Part shown: one piece after another, positions 21,926-33,926 of the stretch
Numbering within the stretch: position 1 is the stretch's first letter
Layout of the letters: each line of letters starts with the position of its first letter
From: Haberlea rhodopensis
Lineage: Eukaryota; Streptophyta; Magnoliopsida; Lamiales; Gesneriaceae
DNA length: 64,000 bases
Direction of reading: 5' to 3'
Assembly: GCA_907163345.1 (NCBI GenBank)
Contig: CAJQUN010000475.1
Span: forward strand, 186,001-250,000
Notes under the pieces: model-generated
Databases searched by the model: none
Told to the model about the DNA's origin: nothing
The model's input: the letters and a program-made list of their open reading frames with translations, nothing else
Translations under genes and position numbers: made by a program

Positions 21926-24900
21926 ATGGCAACTAACAACGTTACTAGCACTTTATCACTGCGATCGGTCCTTGAGAAGGACAAACTAAATGGGACGAAT
22001 TTCCTAGACTGGCATAGGAACTTGAGGATAGTCCTCAAACAAGAAAAGAAACAATATGTCCTAGAGGAACCCTTGCCCGCTGAGGAACCTCCCCTAACGG
22101 CTACAAGAACCGAAAAAGATGCTTACAAGAAGCATCAGAGTGACGCACTTGATGTTGGGTGCCTCATGCTTGCCACCATGAACTCTGAGCTTCAGAAGCA
22201 ACATGAGGAAATGGAGGCGTTCGATATGATCGAACACTTAAAGCAGTTGTACCAACAGCAAGCTAGACAAGAGAGGTATGACGTCTCTAAAGCGTTATTC
22301 CAGTGCAGGATGGTAGAAGGAAGCTTAGTTGGAACTCATGTGCTCAAGATGATTGGGTACATTGAGAATCTGGACAAGCTAGGTTTTCCATTGGACCAAG
22401 AGTTGGCCACCGATGTGATCTTGCAATCGTTGCCTGAAAGCTTCAGTCAATTTGTAGTAAATTACAATATGACTGACATGGAAAAGACTCTACCACAGTT
22501 GCTTGGTATGTTGAGAACATATGAAGCAAATACTAAGAAGACTAAGGCCACAAATGTCCTTATTGTGAATAAGGGCAAAGGAAGGGCCAAAGCTAAAGGC
22601 AACAAGAAAGCAAAGAAGGTCTTTGCTAAATCTAAGCCAAAGTCTCATGCACTGAAACCAAAGGGAGGGATAGCAAAGGAAGGGAACTGTTTCCATTGCG
22701 GTGAGACCGGCCATTGGAAAAGGAACTGCAAAGTATATCTGGAGGATCTAAAGAAAGGAAGTGTGACTTCCGCTTCAGGTATTTTTGTTATAGAAGTCAA
22801 TTTATCTACTTCTTCATCATGGGTATTAGATACTGGATGTGGATCTCACATTTGTGTAAATGTGCAGGATCTCAAAAGGAGTAGGACATTGGTGAAATGT
22901 GAAGTTGATCTCCGAGTTGGAAATGGAGAAAGAGTTGCTGCATTAGCTATAGGAGATTATCATTTAGCTTTACCTTCTGGTTTATCACTGATTTTAAAAG
23001 ACTGTTATTTTGTGCCTTCAATTACTAAAAACATTATTTCTATTTCTTGTTTAGACAAGTATGGTTTTTCATTTATAATAAAGGACAATTGTTGTTCTAT
23101 TTATTTAAATGATATGTTTTATGCTAGTGCACAAATGGTGAATGGTCTTTATGTATTAAATCTTGATATGCCTATCTATAACATAAATACTAAAAGGATT
23201 AAAAATAATGATTGTAATCCGACTTATCTCTGGCACTGTCGCTTAGGCCACATAAACGAGAACCGCATATCTAAACTTCATAAGGATGGAGTATTAGATT
23301 CATTTGATTTTGAATCATATGAAACATGCGAATCTTGTTTAATGGGCAAGATGACTAAAGCCCCTTTCAAGGGACATGTTGAAAGGGCAAATGTTTTATT
23401 GGGACTAATACATAGTGATGTATGTGGACCAATAAGTACGCAAGCTAGAGGTGGTTTTCAATACTTCGTTACATTTACTGATGACCTCAGTAGATATGGG
23501 TATGTGTACCTAATGAAACATAAGCATGAAACCTTTGAAAAGTTCAAAGATTTCAAGAATGAAGTACAAAACCAACTTGGCAAAAGTATCAAAATCCATC
23601 GATCAGATCGAGGAGGAGAATACTTAAGCCAAGAGTTTCATGACTATCTAAAGGAGTGTGGGATAGTCCCACAACTCACTCCTCCGTATACTCCACAATG
23701 AAATGGTGTATCCGAGAGGAGAAATCGAACCTTGTTAGACATGGTTAGATCAATGATGAGTCATGCAGATCTTCCGATATCGTTTTGGGGACACGCTCTA
23801 GAAACAGCAATTTTCTTACTGAACCGTGTTCCATCTAAATCAGTGGAAAAGACACCATATGAGATATGGACTGGGAAGCGTCCTAGTATGTCTTTTATGA
23901 AGATTTGGGGTTGTGAGGCTTTCGTTAGACGTCACGCCACTAACAAACTTGGACCCAAATCTGATAAGTGTTTATTTGTGGGGTATCCTAAGGAAACGAA
24001 AGGGTACTATTTCTATTATCCCACCGAGAACAAAGTAGTTGTTGCTCGGACTGGTGTATTTCTTGAAAGAGAATTTATTTCTAGAAAAACCAGTGGGAGA
24101 AAAATAGAACTTAGTGAAGTTCAACCACAAGAAAACACTGAACCTGAGATTGAGATGGAAACAGAGCAGGCACCACAAGCTGTTGTGGAAGAAGCACCTG
24201 CTCAAGAGACACAAGCCCAACGTAGGTCTGTAAGAGAACACCGGGAGCCACAGAGATATGGATTTCTTGTGACTCAACAAGGTGACTTACTACTTATTGA
24301 TGAGGATGAGCCGTCATCTTATCAACAAGCTATTATGGGCAATGATTCTGAGAAATGGCAAGAGGCCATGAAATCTGAGATGGAATCCATGTATGCAAAC
24401 CAAGTATGGACTTTGGTTGATCCACCTGAAGGGGTACGACCCATAGGGTGCAAATGGATTTTCAAGAAAAAGACCGATATGGATGGTAACGTACAAACCT
24501 ATAAAGGTCGGCTGGTTGCAAAAGGATTCAAACAAATTCATGGTATTGACTATGATGAAACCTTTTCACCAGTGGCCATGGTTAAATCCATAAGGATCTT
24601 ACTTGCAATAGCTGCATTTCATGATTATGAAATCTGGCAGATGGATGTCAAAACAGCTTTCCTTAATGGAAATCTGCTCGAGGATGTGTACATGACACAG
24701 CCCGAGGGTTTTGTCGATCCAAAGGATGCTGGAAAGATATGCAAGCTACAACGATCCATTTATGGTTTGAAGCAAGCTTCTCGGAGTTGGAATCTTCGTT
24801 TTGATGATGCAATCAAAGAGTTTGGTTTTATCAAAAATGAAGATGAACCTTGTGTCTACAAGAAGGTCAGTGGGAGCGTAATCATTTTCCTAGTGTTGTA

Positions 24901-25882
24901 TGTAGATGACATACTTCTTATTGGAAATGATATCCCTACCTTGCAATCTGTAAAGATTTGGCTAGGGAACTGCTTTTCGATGAAAGACTTAGGAGAAGCC
25001 ACCTATGTATTAGGAATCAAGATCTATAGAGATAGATCGAGAAGGCTTCTTGGTCTAAGTCAAAGTACATACATAGACAAGGTGCTTAAAAGGTTTAGCA
25101 TGCAAGAATCCAAGAAAGGATTCGTTCCTATGACACATGGTATTTATCTCTCGAAGGAACAGTGTCCTTCAACACCAGATGAGAGACAACGCATGAGTAA
25201 GATTCCATACGCGTCAGCTATTGGATCTATCATGTATGCCATGATATGTACTCGTCCCGATGTATCGTATGCTTTGAGCATGACGAGCAGATATCAAGTT
25301 GATCCAGGTGAAGGTCACTGGATTGCTGTCAAGAATATCCTAAAGTACTTGAGAAGGACTAAGGATACATTCTTGATTTATGGAGGTGAGGAAGAGCTCA
25401 ATGTAATGGGTTACACTGATGCAAGCTTCCAAACCGACAAAGATGATTTTCGATCGCAATCTGGATATGTGTATTGCCTGAATGGAGGTGCTGTCAGCTG
25501 GAAGAGTTCAAAGCAAGAAACAGTAGCCGATTCTACAACGGAAGCTGAGTATATTGCTGCCTCGGATGCAGCAAAGGAAGCTGTTTGGATGAGGAAGTTC
25601 ATTTCTGAACTTGGAGTGGTCCCTTAAAGATCCGATAGAACTCTATTGTGACAACAATGGAGCGATCGCATTGGCTAAGGAACCAAGATCTCACAAAGAT
25701 CCAAGCACATACTTAGGCGTTTCCATTTCATTCGAGAAATCGTTGAAAGGGGAGATGTTAAAATATGCAAAGTACCAACAGATGATAATGTATCTGACCC
25801 ATTGACGAAGCCGCTGTCACAGCAGAAGCATGATCGTCATACTAGATCTCTAGGCATTAGGTATATGTCTGAGTGGTCTTAG
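21926..25882 (+). pseudogene. Copia Gag-Pol polyprotein, one stop and two frameshifts
   Basis: Single frame from the ATG at 21926. Gag with a CCHC knuckle (CFHCGETGHWKRNC near residue 252); protease (WVLDTGCGSHIC near 300); GAG-pre-integrase and integrase (HCRLGHI near 435, D in HSDVCGP, D in HRSDRGGEY); RT (MDVKTAFLNG, LYVDDILL); RNase H (TDASF, TEAEYIA). A TGA at 23699-23701 falls in the conserved PYTPQ.NG motif, where CGA or CAA is expected; the frame then stays open to 25627. A one-base loss near 25620 and another shift near 25705 move the last 90 codons through two frames to the stop at 25880-25882. All catalytic residues I can see are intact, so the damage is recent. Confidence 0.93.
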
Positions 25883-25885
25883 TGC

Positions 25886-25897
25886 AAGTGGGAGATT
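25886..25897 (+). promoter_or_regulatory. Polypurine tract of the copia element
   Basis: AAGTGGGAGATT run directly before the TGTTGGG of the 3' LTR. Confidence 0.8.
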
Positions 25898-27397
25898 TGT
25901 TGGGATATGCCCTAAGACAAGTCATTAGATGATTGTTTAAGACATACAATGTTTATGGTTTTATGAATGGCAATTCATTATTATATATTATTCTTTTAAC
26001 TGTGCATTGTGAATTAATATGTATGTTAATGTCCTTAGAATAATATTGTATTATTCTTAAAGATGTCCCTAGTCAAGTATTACCATGAAAAGGGATAATG
26101 ATAATACGTAGAGACTAGTATATGTTGATCGATGAATTGTTCATTGATATGAGATATCAAATCAACATATGGGTACATGTTAGAGAACGATGTACTGGAC
26201 AGACCCACCATGAGAATGCAACATGGATAGTTATATGATCGTCATATGCAATTCTCATAGTGATAATAATGTATGTAATCCTTACGACTTGTGATCATCA
26301 GAGATCCCAACATAAGGAGTTATGTATCTTGATATCGTCAAACGTTACCCGTAACAGGGTATACTATAAAGGCGACTATTGGATACACTACGAATTATGT
26401 AGAGGGATGTTGACTGATCGAGATAGGATTTGTCCCTCCTATATAACAGGAGATGTGTTAGGCCCTTGATCAAGTGAGAACTAAATGCATGGACATGCTC
26501 GAATGAGTCGATATGAGATATCGAGCTTATTCGTTTATTCTAGTTCTACTTGGAGATCAAGAAATAAAGATTGGATATACGAGTATGACTATTCCATGAC
26601 TCGTGTTCAATCTAAACACAAAGGACAAAGGGATTAAGTTACATGATTAATATTATCACGAGTTCTAAAGGTTATGTCGAGTCATTGACATTCTCGTAAT
26701 TTGGGTAGCATCGATGTGTTGCTAGATACCGCTCAATGCTTGCGACATAAAATGAGATTTTATGTCACTGCCAACATTACGAGATCCTATCAGGTCGCAC
26801 AAAAGATTAAATCGAGAAGGGAAATTAAATTCATGGGATGAATTAAATAATTAAGAGGAGTCTTAATTAATAATTATAAGGATTAATTAAATCATGGGCT
26901 TAAGCCCATGAAGCTTTAAGAAAGCCTTTAATTAATCATATATAATTTGTTAACAAGGTTTAATTAGATTAAGACTTGCAAGACAAATTGAATAACACAA
27001 AACCCTACACCAAGAAGAGCTCTCGGCCGCACCTCCTCAAGAACTCTCGGCCTCCTTCAAGTCGTGTGGTTCTTGATTGGTTTCGGGCCATCTTCGATTG
27101 TGAATCGAGCTTGCTTCGTGTATTGGTTTAAGAACTTGTCTAGCAACTTGTTCTTAAACTATTCCTTCGTTCGATTCGATCGTGTGGATACCGTTGAGGC
27201 AAAAACATTCGAGTTTTGCTAAGTGACTCGGAGAAGGCGTAAGACGTGGTGCAGCTCCGTGGATTCTGCTTCAAACACGCTACAAGGGTAAGACACTTGT
27301 AATTCTCTAATCTGATATGAATCCCTATGTATAGATCCGGTGTTAGTAATCCCAAAATTTTATTCCGCTGCGCTGTATGCTCATGGGGTTACTTACA
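25898..27397 (+). repeat. 3' LTR of the copia element
   Basis: 1500 bp, about nine base differences from the 5' LTR, followed by target duplication TCATC at 27398-27402. Confidence 0.95.
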
Positions 27398-27447
27398 TCA
27401 TCATGCATGCGTGTACATGTGTCAATTCCATATCAAATTTCGTGTCC

Positions 27448-27645
27448 TGGTTCTTCTATTCCCGGGTGGTTTCCTTATGTTCCCGGGCAGTGTCTCTTCT
27501 CTTCCCGAGTGGTTTCCTTATCTTCCCGGGTGGTTTCATTCTCTTCCTTAGTAGTGGCTCTTCTCTTCCCGGGTGATTTCTTTTCTCATCCCGGGTGGTT
27601 TTCTTCTCTTCTTGGGCAGTGTCTTTTCTCTTCCCGGGTATTTTA
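27448..27645 (+). repeat. TTCCCGGGTGGTTTC minisatellite
   Basis: About nine diverged units of roughly 20 bp, each with TTCCCGGG(T/C)(G/A)GT followed by a CTTCTCT spacer. The contained open frames at 27327-27655 are in three overlapping frames and are repeat artefacts. Confidence 0.8.
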
Positions 27646-28059
27646 TTTATATTAGGTATTTTACATCTTGATGTCTTACAAGTACATTTCAGCCCAATTA
27701 TTATGCCTTAAACCGATAATTGTTTGAGGTAACACCTTATTATATGGTTTGGATGTGAAACTAATACTGTTTTGTATATACCCAAGTGGTGTTGAATAAA
27801 GATTTAGCAAATAATAATCTCAAATTGACATTATGAATAAGCCACCTCATTATATAATTTGATTCCAATGAAAAGTCAAATTTCAAAATGAGTTCAACAA
27901 TTCTAACATTATGTTAATATAATACACATTGAATTTTTTATATAAAAAACTTTAAGATTTTATATTAAAATAAAAAACTATATAAATATTTATTTGTAAA
28001 AAATTATGGTGTTTATGCTATGGATGATGAGTGATAAAGTCGTTTAAACTTGGATGATA

Positions 28060-28120
28060 TTGATATAATCAATGAAATTATGTTAATAGAGTTTTTCTTT
28101 AATATCGAGTTAAAATAGGG
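28060..28120 (+). repeat. Direct repeat left of the foldback
   Basis: Segment with TCAATGAAATTATG and TAATAGAGTTTTTCTTTAA, continuing AATATCGAGTTAAAATAGG. A close copy is at 29947-29999, so a roughly 55-bp direct repeat brackets the 1.8-kb region with the foldback. Confidence 0.75.
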
Positions 28121-28706
28121 GAAATTGTAAATAGGTGCTGTTTACAGAAACTTATTACAAATAAATCTGCAAAAAAAAACTTCTTACCAAAAAATACACT
28201 TAGGAGAAAATTATATTCACATAAGTCCAATTTTTTTACTATTGGTTTGAAAATGTATTTTTTAGTTACCAAAATACCCTTCAGTTGAAAACATCCTAAA
28301 CCTAATTTCAGATCTTAATTTTCTTCCTCATCCCGTCGCCCCACACCTTAAATTTTCTGCTGAAATTTTCCGGCGATTCTCAGATTATTATTTTCTTCAT
28401 CATCTCGTCACCTCATCTAGTCGCTTCATCCCTCAAAAATATTTGCTAAAATGTTATGTACATGAAATATGTTTGAATCGAATCATCTAAATTTTCGTAG
28501 CATTTAGAATCTTTTTGAATCGAAGAAGATCTCAGACTAGTCTGCAATATAATTTTCGGATCTGTTATGCGCATTTCATCGTGTGTGTGTGTATACTGTG
28601 TGTGTGTGAATTATAAATTTGAACACCGATGCTAAATTATAGATATCGAAAGTCTGTTGGTATGTTTTTTTTTTTGACGGATGCATATGGATGAAGAAGT
28701 AAGGTA

Positions 28707-29540
28707 TGCATTGGTGTCCGTGCTTGTTTGCTCATTTTCAAAATTTACAGTTTGACAGCAAGATGTTGCAACGAAGAAGATGACACAGAGAAAAAATAAC
28801 TGGTGCACGAAAATTATAAAAAGTAACTCGTGCACGAAAATATAACCTTGGTGCACGAAAATCATAAAAAGTAACACGAAAATCATAAAATGTAACTGGT
28901 GCACGAAAATATAACCTTGGTGCACGAAAATCATAAAAAATAACTGGTGCACAAAAATGATAAAAAAGTAACTGGTGCACGAAAATTATAAAACAATAAC
29001 TGGTGCACGAAAATGATAAAAAGTAACTGGTGCACGAAAATTATAAAAAGTAACTGGTGCACGAAAATATAACCTTGGTTCACGAAAATATAACACTGGT
29101 GCACGAAAATATAACCTTGGTGCACTAAAATATAACACCGATGCACGAAAATACAACACTGGTGCACGAAAAATAACCTTGGTGCACTAAAATATAACAC
29201 CGATGCACGAAAATACAACACTGGTGCACGAAAAATAACCTTGGTGCACTAAAATATAACACTGATGCACGAAAATACAACACTGGTGCACTAACTTTGT
29301 GTAAATTTTCGTGCATCAGTAGCTGTTTTAATTTTCGTGCATCAGTTACTGATTTTTCGTGCATCAGTTACTGATTTTCAATCTTTTTGTGCACCAGTTA
29401 CTTTTTAAAAAATTTCGTGCACCAGTTATTTTTTATAATTTTCGTGCACCAATTAATTTTTCGCTGGGCATCTTCTTCGTTGCAAGTTTCAGACTGTAAA
29501 TTCTGAAAATTAGCTAAGAAGCATAGACATCAATGCATAA
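28707..29540. repeat. Foldback element with GTGCACGAAAAT arrays
   Basis: The outer arms 28707-28812 and 29434-29540 are inverted repeats at roughly 85% identity by eye (shared GCAACGAAGAAGATG and AATTTACAG). Inside the left arm a plus-oriented array of GGTGCACGAAAATATAACC / GTGCACGAAAATTATAAAAA units runs 28802-29290; the right arm has inverse units (TTTTCGTGCACCAGTTAC) at 29305-29455. Outside the arms (GT)n at 28579-28611 is mirrored by (AC)n at 29589-29620. Open frames on the minus strand here are repeat artefacts. Confidence 0.85.
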
Positions 29541-29946
29541 TAACTAAAAACCCTCAAAATGCAACAAACAGTATATATATACAGATATACACACACAAAC
29601 ACACATACACACACATACCAGATTTGAAAAAAAAATCTGGAAAAAAGTGATGGAACGGAAAATCGAAGAGATGAAGAGAAAAATCAACTGTAAGAAATCG
29701 TAACTGGCAAGAGAGATTTACGAAGCGATTTGAATCGCAGTGGTGAAGGGAAGAGCTGGGACGTAGTGCTGAAAGGAAGAGATTGAAATTTTCTGAAATT
29801 GCCGCCTTTTCTTATTAAGGACACTTTTGTCATTTTAACCTAAGGTGTACTTAAATGATTGCAAGTTTTTTTCCTGGACTAGGATGAATAAAGATTCAGT
29901 AAAAGGTACCGGCCTGAACTTTACGATATTGAGACAGTTTTGTGAG

Positions 29947-29999
29947 TCAATGAATTTACGATAATAGAGTTTTTATTTAATATCAAGTTAAAAATAGGT
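29947..29999 (+). repeat. Direct repeat right of the foldback
   Basis: TCAATGAATTTACG and TAATAGAGTTTTTATTTAA, continuing into AATATCAAGTTAAAAATAGG; copy of 28060-28120. Confidence 0.75.
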
Positions 30000-30084
30000 A
30001 GTAGATTACAGGCTAATTTAAAATAATATTGTTAATAAAAAATAAAATTACAATAATAAGGTGTTTTTTTTTGTTAATGAACTA

Positions 30085-30175
30085 AGGTGAAATGCACTCT
30101 CCAAATGCGTTTTCAAAAACACACCCAAAGTATGCATTTTAAAAAACGCACTCGTAGAGTGCGTTTCTTATGTTT
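30085..30175 (+). repeat. Left terminal hairpins of the MULE
   Basis: Contains AAATGCACTC...AAATGCGTTT and then the near-perfect hairpin AAACGCACTC-GTA-GAGTGCGTTT (30147-30170). Related hairpins stand at the right end. Confidence 0.65.
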
Positions 30176-30201
30176 TATTAAATTAAAAACAAAAGGGTAA
30201 C

Positions 30202-30325
30202 AGACCCATTAATGGGTCTGTCAGACCAATTAATAGGTCTGTCGACATGATTTGACAACCGCGTGCTTTTCGCACGCGGTTGTAGATAATAAGTTGGTCA
30301 ACAGACAATTAATTGCTCTGTTGAC
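30202..30325. repeat. Row of four palindromes inside the left MULE end
   Basis: In 124 bp: the perfect 18-bp palindrome AGACCCATTAATGGGTCT (30202-30219); AGACCAATTAATAGGTCT (30223-30240), with one mismatched pair; the hairpin CAACCGCGTGC-TTTTC-GCACGCGGTTG (30256-30282), perfect 11-bp stem; and a 31-bp near-palindrome with GGTCAACAGA and TCTGTTGACC arms (30295-30325). Clearly non-random. Confidence 0.9.
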
Positions 30326-30330
30326 CCATT

Positions 30331-31107
30331 AAAAAAAATAAAAAATTTGAAATTTTGGTTTTTTCTTCTTTAAAAAGACACCTTCCTGCAGAATATCATT
30401 CATTCTTTCGCTTGCTTAACACAGTTCTCGTTTCCATCCTTTTATTCCACCTTAAAAGTAAGTTTTACTAATTTTTTATTGTACATGGTTTTACATAGAG
30501 TTATTTCGTGTAGGTTTGGAAATCTTGATTTTTGAGGTACGTTTTTTAATTTTTTTTTCATTTATGTCATTAGAATTAAATTTTTGAATTGTTATGATTA
30601 TGATATAATTATCATATTGTAAATATTCAACATTGTATTAGTTTAAAAAATATATAAAATTTGAAAAGATATTTTCCTTCTTTCATGATAAATGTTCATG
30701 GACAAATTAATTCTAAAAAATTTATAAATTCATATATAAATCTCCAAACTTTAAAAAAAGTTATAGTGCATTTTGTATAACTTAATTGTTTTTTAAGAAA
30801 ATATAATAAATATTAGATATGAAAAGAAGGAATTATGTTGAAAGCGAAAGAATATAATTTTTTTTAGCATATTAGTTTGTAAATTGATGTGAGTTTAAAT
30901 TCTTTTTCCGTAGATAATATTTCGATTCGAAGTGAAAGTGATATTTTGTTATACTATGGCGGTCGTATATCACACGATGGAATTACCGTAATTTATGATC
31001 GACCTCCACAAAGGTACATGTGAATGCCTCGAACTATTACAATGTCTGAGATGTTGTTGAAACTGTACGAGCAAATAAGTGTCGATAACCAACAATATTA
31101 ACTTAAA
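30331..31107. other. AT-rich leader of the MULE
   Basis: No open frame of note. It contains long T and A runs and a CTTCTTTAAAAAGACACC segment. Presumably the 5' non-coding part of the transposase gene. Confidence 0.4.
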
Positions 31108-32468
31108 GTGTGGACTAAGCACATATTCAATAATATTTCTGGGCGAGTCGAGCATCCATTAGAAATCAAAGATGATAGTGATATTTGGTTTTTCTTTGGC
31201 CTTGATGTTGGAAATACTAGTGTCAACTTGTATATTGAATTAGAACAGATCCATGATAGTAATACGTCAAACGTCCAATATAGTCAAGAGTGGGCTCCAA
31301 TATAGTCAAGAGTGGGCCACATACATGTCAATTCTTACTGATAATCAAACCGTGAACATATTGGTTGTCACCCAAGGACTAGCAAGTATGAGAGTAGATG
31401 GTTTACCTGATGCAGGAGTAGAAACCCTCAATATTAATATAACTGAAGTGGAAGATAATGATGAAATAGAAGAGGGTAGAGATGAGTATGCTAATGCTGA
31501 TTTTTTTGAGCCTTAGAATCATGACGATTCTGAACCAGACGAGTCAGAACTTAATGTCCATGTTGATGATGATAACGATGAAGATATAGCAATTGATGTC
31601 ATGATGGAGACCCTATCCCAACAGGATGAGGGGTCGTCATCTTTACATGTGGAACAAACTGAAGCAACAATAAACCGCACGATCCAACCTGAGCGCCACC
31701 ATTTTCCCGTCCTTCCATACTTCTCAACAACATTTTCGGAGGTACATGTTGATTCTGTTGATATTCCGACTGGTGCGTGGGGAGAATTCTATGATCATGT
31801 GAAGGGAAATTTGGTGTTGGGTATGTTGTTTAAGTGTAAAGCATATTTGCAGTCAGCAGTGATGGACTTTTCAATACGGGTGGCTAGACGAGAGTATCAC
31901 GTCATTGAGTGCACGCCCAAATTATGGAAAGTTGTTTGTAATCACAATTCTCTAGTGACGCCATGTGATTGGGTGGTAAGAGGGATATTTGGATGTGTTT
32001 AAAATTAAAAAGTATGGTGGAGATCATACGTGCCTAATGAATGAGTTGTCTAGTGACCATCGTAACTTGAGTATAAATGTGATTGCCATTTTATTGATTG
32101 GGTTTGTTTGGAAGGATCCTGCTTATGAGGTTAAATTCGTTCAAGAGACGGTGAAAGGAAAATATGGGTTCGAAATCTCATATCATAAGGCTTGGCATGG
32201 TTTGAAAGCTGCTAGGGACCAAGTATACGGCACTTGGGAGAGCTCAGTGTCACAATTGTCGAGGTATATGTCTGCCCTTAGGCAACACAACGAGGACACC
32301 ATTATTGAGTGTGATCATATTGACACAGACGTACCAAATCGAAAGATCATCAAATATGTATTCTGGGCATTCTGGCCATGCATCCAGGGGTTTCAACATT
32401 GTCGAAAGGTGATAAGTGTTGATGGAACACATTTATATACGAAGTATAAGCACAAGTTGTGGTCACTT
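31108..32468 (+). pseudogene. Mutator-like (MuDR-type) transposase, truncated and broken
   Basis: Pieces in three frames. The acidic N-terminal part (31108-31780) resembles the head of MULE transposases. The MuDR DNA-binding domain follows (31780-31990: FKCKAYLQSAV, VIECTPKLWKV, CDWVVRG), then the linker (HTCLMNELSSDHRN), then the start of the catalytic domain ending in VISVDGTHLYTKYK, whose D is the first catalytic aspartate. The protein stops there; PMD sequence follows at once, so the rest of the catalytic domain is deleted. Breaks: a 22-bp tandem duplication (31274-31295 and 31296-31317) that shifts the frame, a TAG at 31514-31516, and a shift near 31985. Cannot be active. Confidence 0.85.
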
Positions 32469-32469
32469 T

Positions 32470-33926
32470 GATATTGACACACATCTGATCACATCATTGG
32501 TTGAGAGATGGCGACCAGAGACATATACATTCCATTTTCATGTTGGAGAGGTGACCATCACATTGCATGACATTGCTATTATACGGGCCTTGCCAATTGA
32601 GGGTGATGCCATTTGTGGGGAGGACACGTGCATGAGTATTGCGCAGTGGCGAATGTATTGTGCGTAGTGGCTTGGTTTTTTTCCTCCACCTGATAAGCTT
32701 AAGAAGTCACGTATAGCATTAACTGCACTGCAGGCTCATCTAATGGCTTACCCAATAACTAATGACACCACTGAGGAACAAGTGCATCAGTACACACGCT
32801 CATGTGCACTAATGTTGCTAGGTGGATTGCTATGCCCTGATTCATCGAACGATTTTGTCTCGATGTTTTACATCCGTCATCTACACGATATTTCAAGAAC
32901 TCGTAATTTTAGTTGGGGTAGTGCAGTGCTTGCATTCCTTTATCGTGAGTTATGCAATGGATCTAAGAAGGAAGAACAAATATCGGTGGTGCAATGCAAC
33001 TTGTACATGTAATAATATTAACTAGCCTCACCAACTTTAATAAAAGTAGATATAAACTTACATTATGTTATATTAACTTCATACTCCGATCACAAAAATT
33101 TCAGATTTGGGCATATACAAAAATCAAGAGTATCCATCCCATAACTCATGGTACTCGAGTACCAGAAGTCCCAATTGTAGTTGATGAAGATCACACACTT
33201 CCTATCCCCCATATGGTGCACGGTATAATCATACATTTTAATGATCACAATTTAATGTACTAACATTATCATGACGATATTATTCAGATGGTCTCAATTT
33301 TGCACATTTGGACACACCGTCCGACATGCTTTACGTGTATTTCGAGACACACTAGATAGGATGTATTGGGATCAGGTAAATTTAGTGCTTTACGTAACTT
33401 ATATATTAATGTCTGTAATTATTTATGTTAATGTCTTAACAAATCTTAAAATATTTCTGTATTGTAGTTTATTTGGACTCCATACGACATGGAATCAGAC
33501 GAGATCAAATCTTTGCCTCCAGAATATGGTCCTGAGGATTGGAGGGAACAATGCCCGATGATACACTATTCCATTGTGGAGATGCAATGTCCAGAACGAG
33601 TCTTACGACAGTTTGCTCTGTTTCAAACTGTTCCACCATCCATAGATGCACGTCAGGAAGCCTTGCATAAAGTCGACCGCAGAGGTCGTTCGGGCACCAA
33701 TTGGATATGGCAACATAATGAGTACATAGATTTGTGGGACAACAGAAGATATAACATTGTGCATGCCCCTGAGGCCACCAGTTCCTATCCTCTTAGTGAC
33801 GAGTACATGACGTGGTATGGTCGCATTACTCGTATATCTCCATCGGGCATCAATATCGAGATTAGACGCCGCGCAGGAGACGCTGCCGCATGGCAACAAG
33901 TAGTATGTAGAGATGCAATTTTGTCT
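32470..33926 (+). pseudogene. Plant mobile domain (PMD) gene, exons 1-4
   Basis: PMD proteins (the MAIN/MAIL family in plants and transposon relatives) have a conserved domain of unclear biochemical role. Probable exons: 32470-33002 (LVERWRPETYTFHF, LPIEGDA, FSWGSAVLAFLYRELC), 33105-33222 (IWAYTKIKSIHP), 33288-33375, 33468-33899 (PEDWREQCPMIHY, PERVLRQFALFQ, DEYMTWYGRITR). Introns follow GT...AG with acceptors at 33104, 33287 and 33467. A TAG after WRMYCA at 32665-32667 interrupts exon 1, and the junction of exons 2 and 3 is out of frame by my reading. The 5' end is fused to the truncated transposase. The last exon is at 62347, beyond the nest. Confidence 0.8.

Larger units (their letters stand above)
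18695..27397 (+). mobile_element. Ty1/copia LTR retrotransposon, nearly complete and young
   Basis: 8.7-kb element with two 1500-bp TG...CA LTRs and the target duplication TCATC (18690-18694 and 27398-27402). The order gag, protease, integrase, RT, RNase H defines Ty1/copia. By eye the LTRs differ at about nine bases (0.6%), so it inserted recently, yet the polyprotein already has one stop and two frameshifts near its end. I do not assign a copia lineage. Confidence 0.95.

Noticed and set aside
28632..29364. Minus-strand frames with repeated FVHQ/FRAP
   Set aside because: Translation of the GTGCACGAAAAT array.
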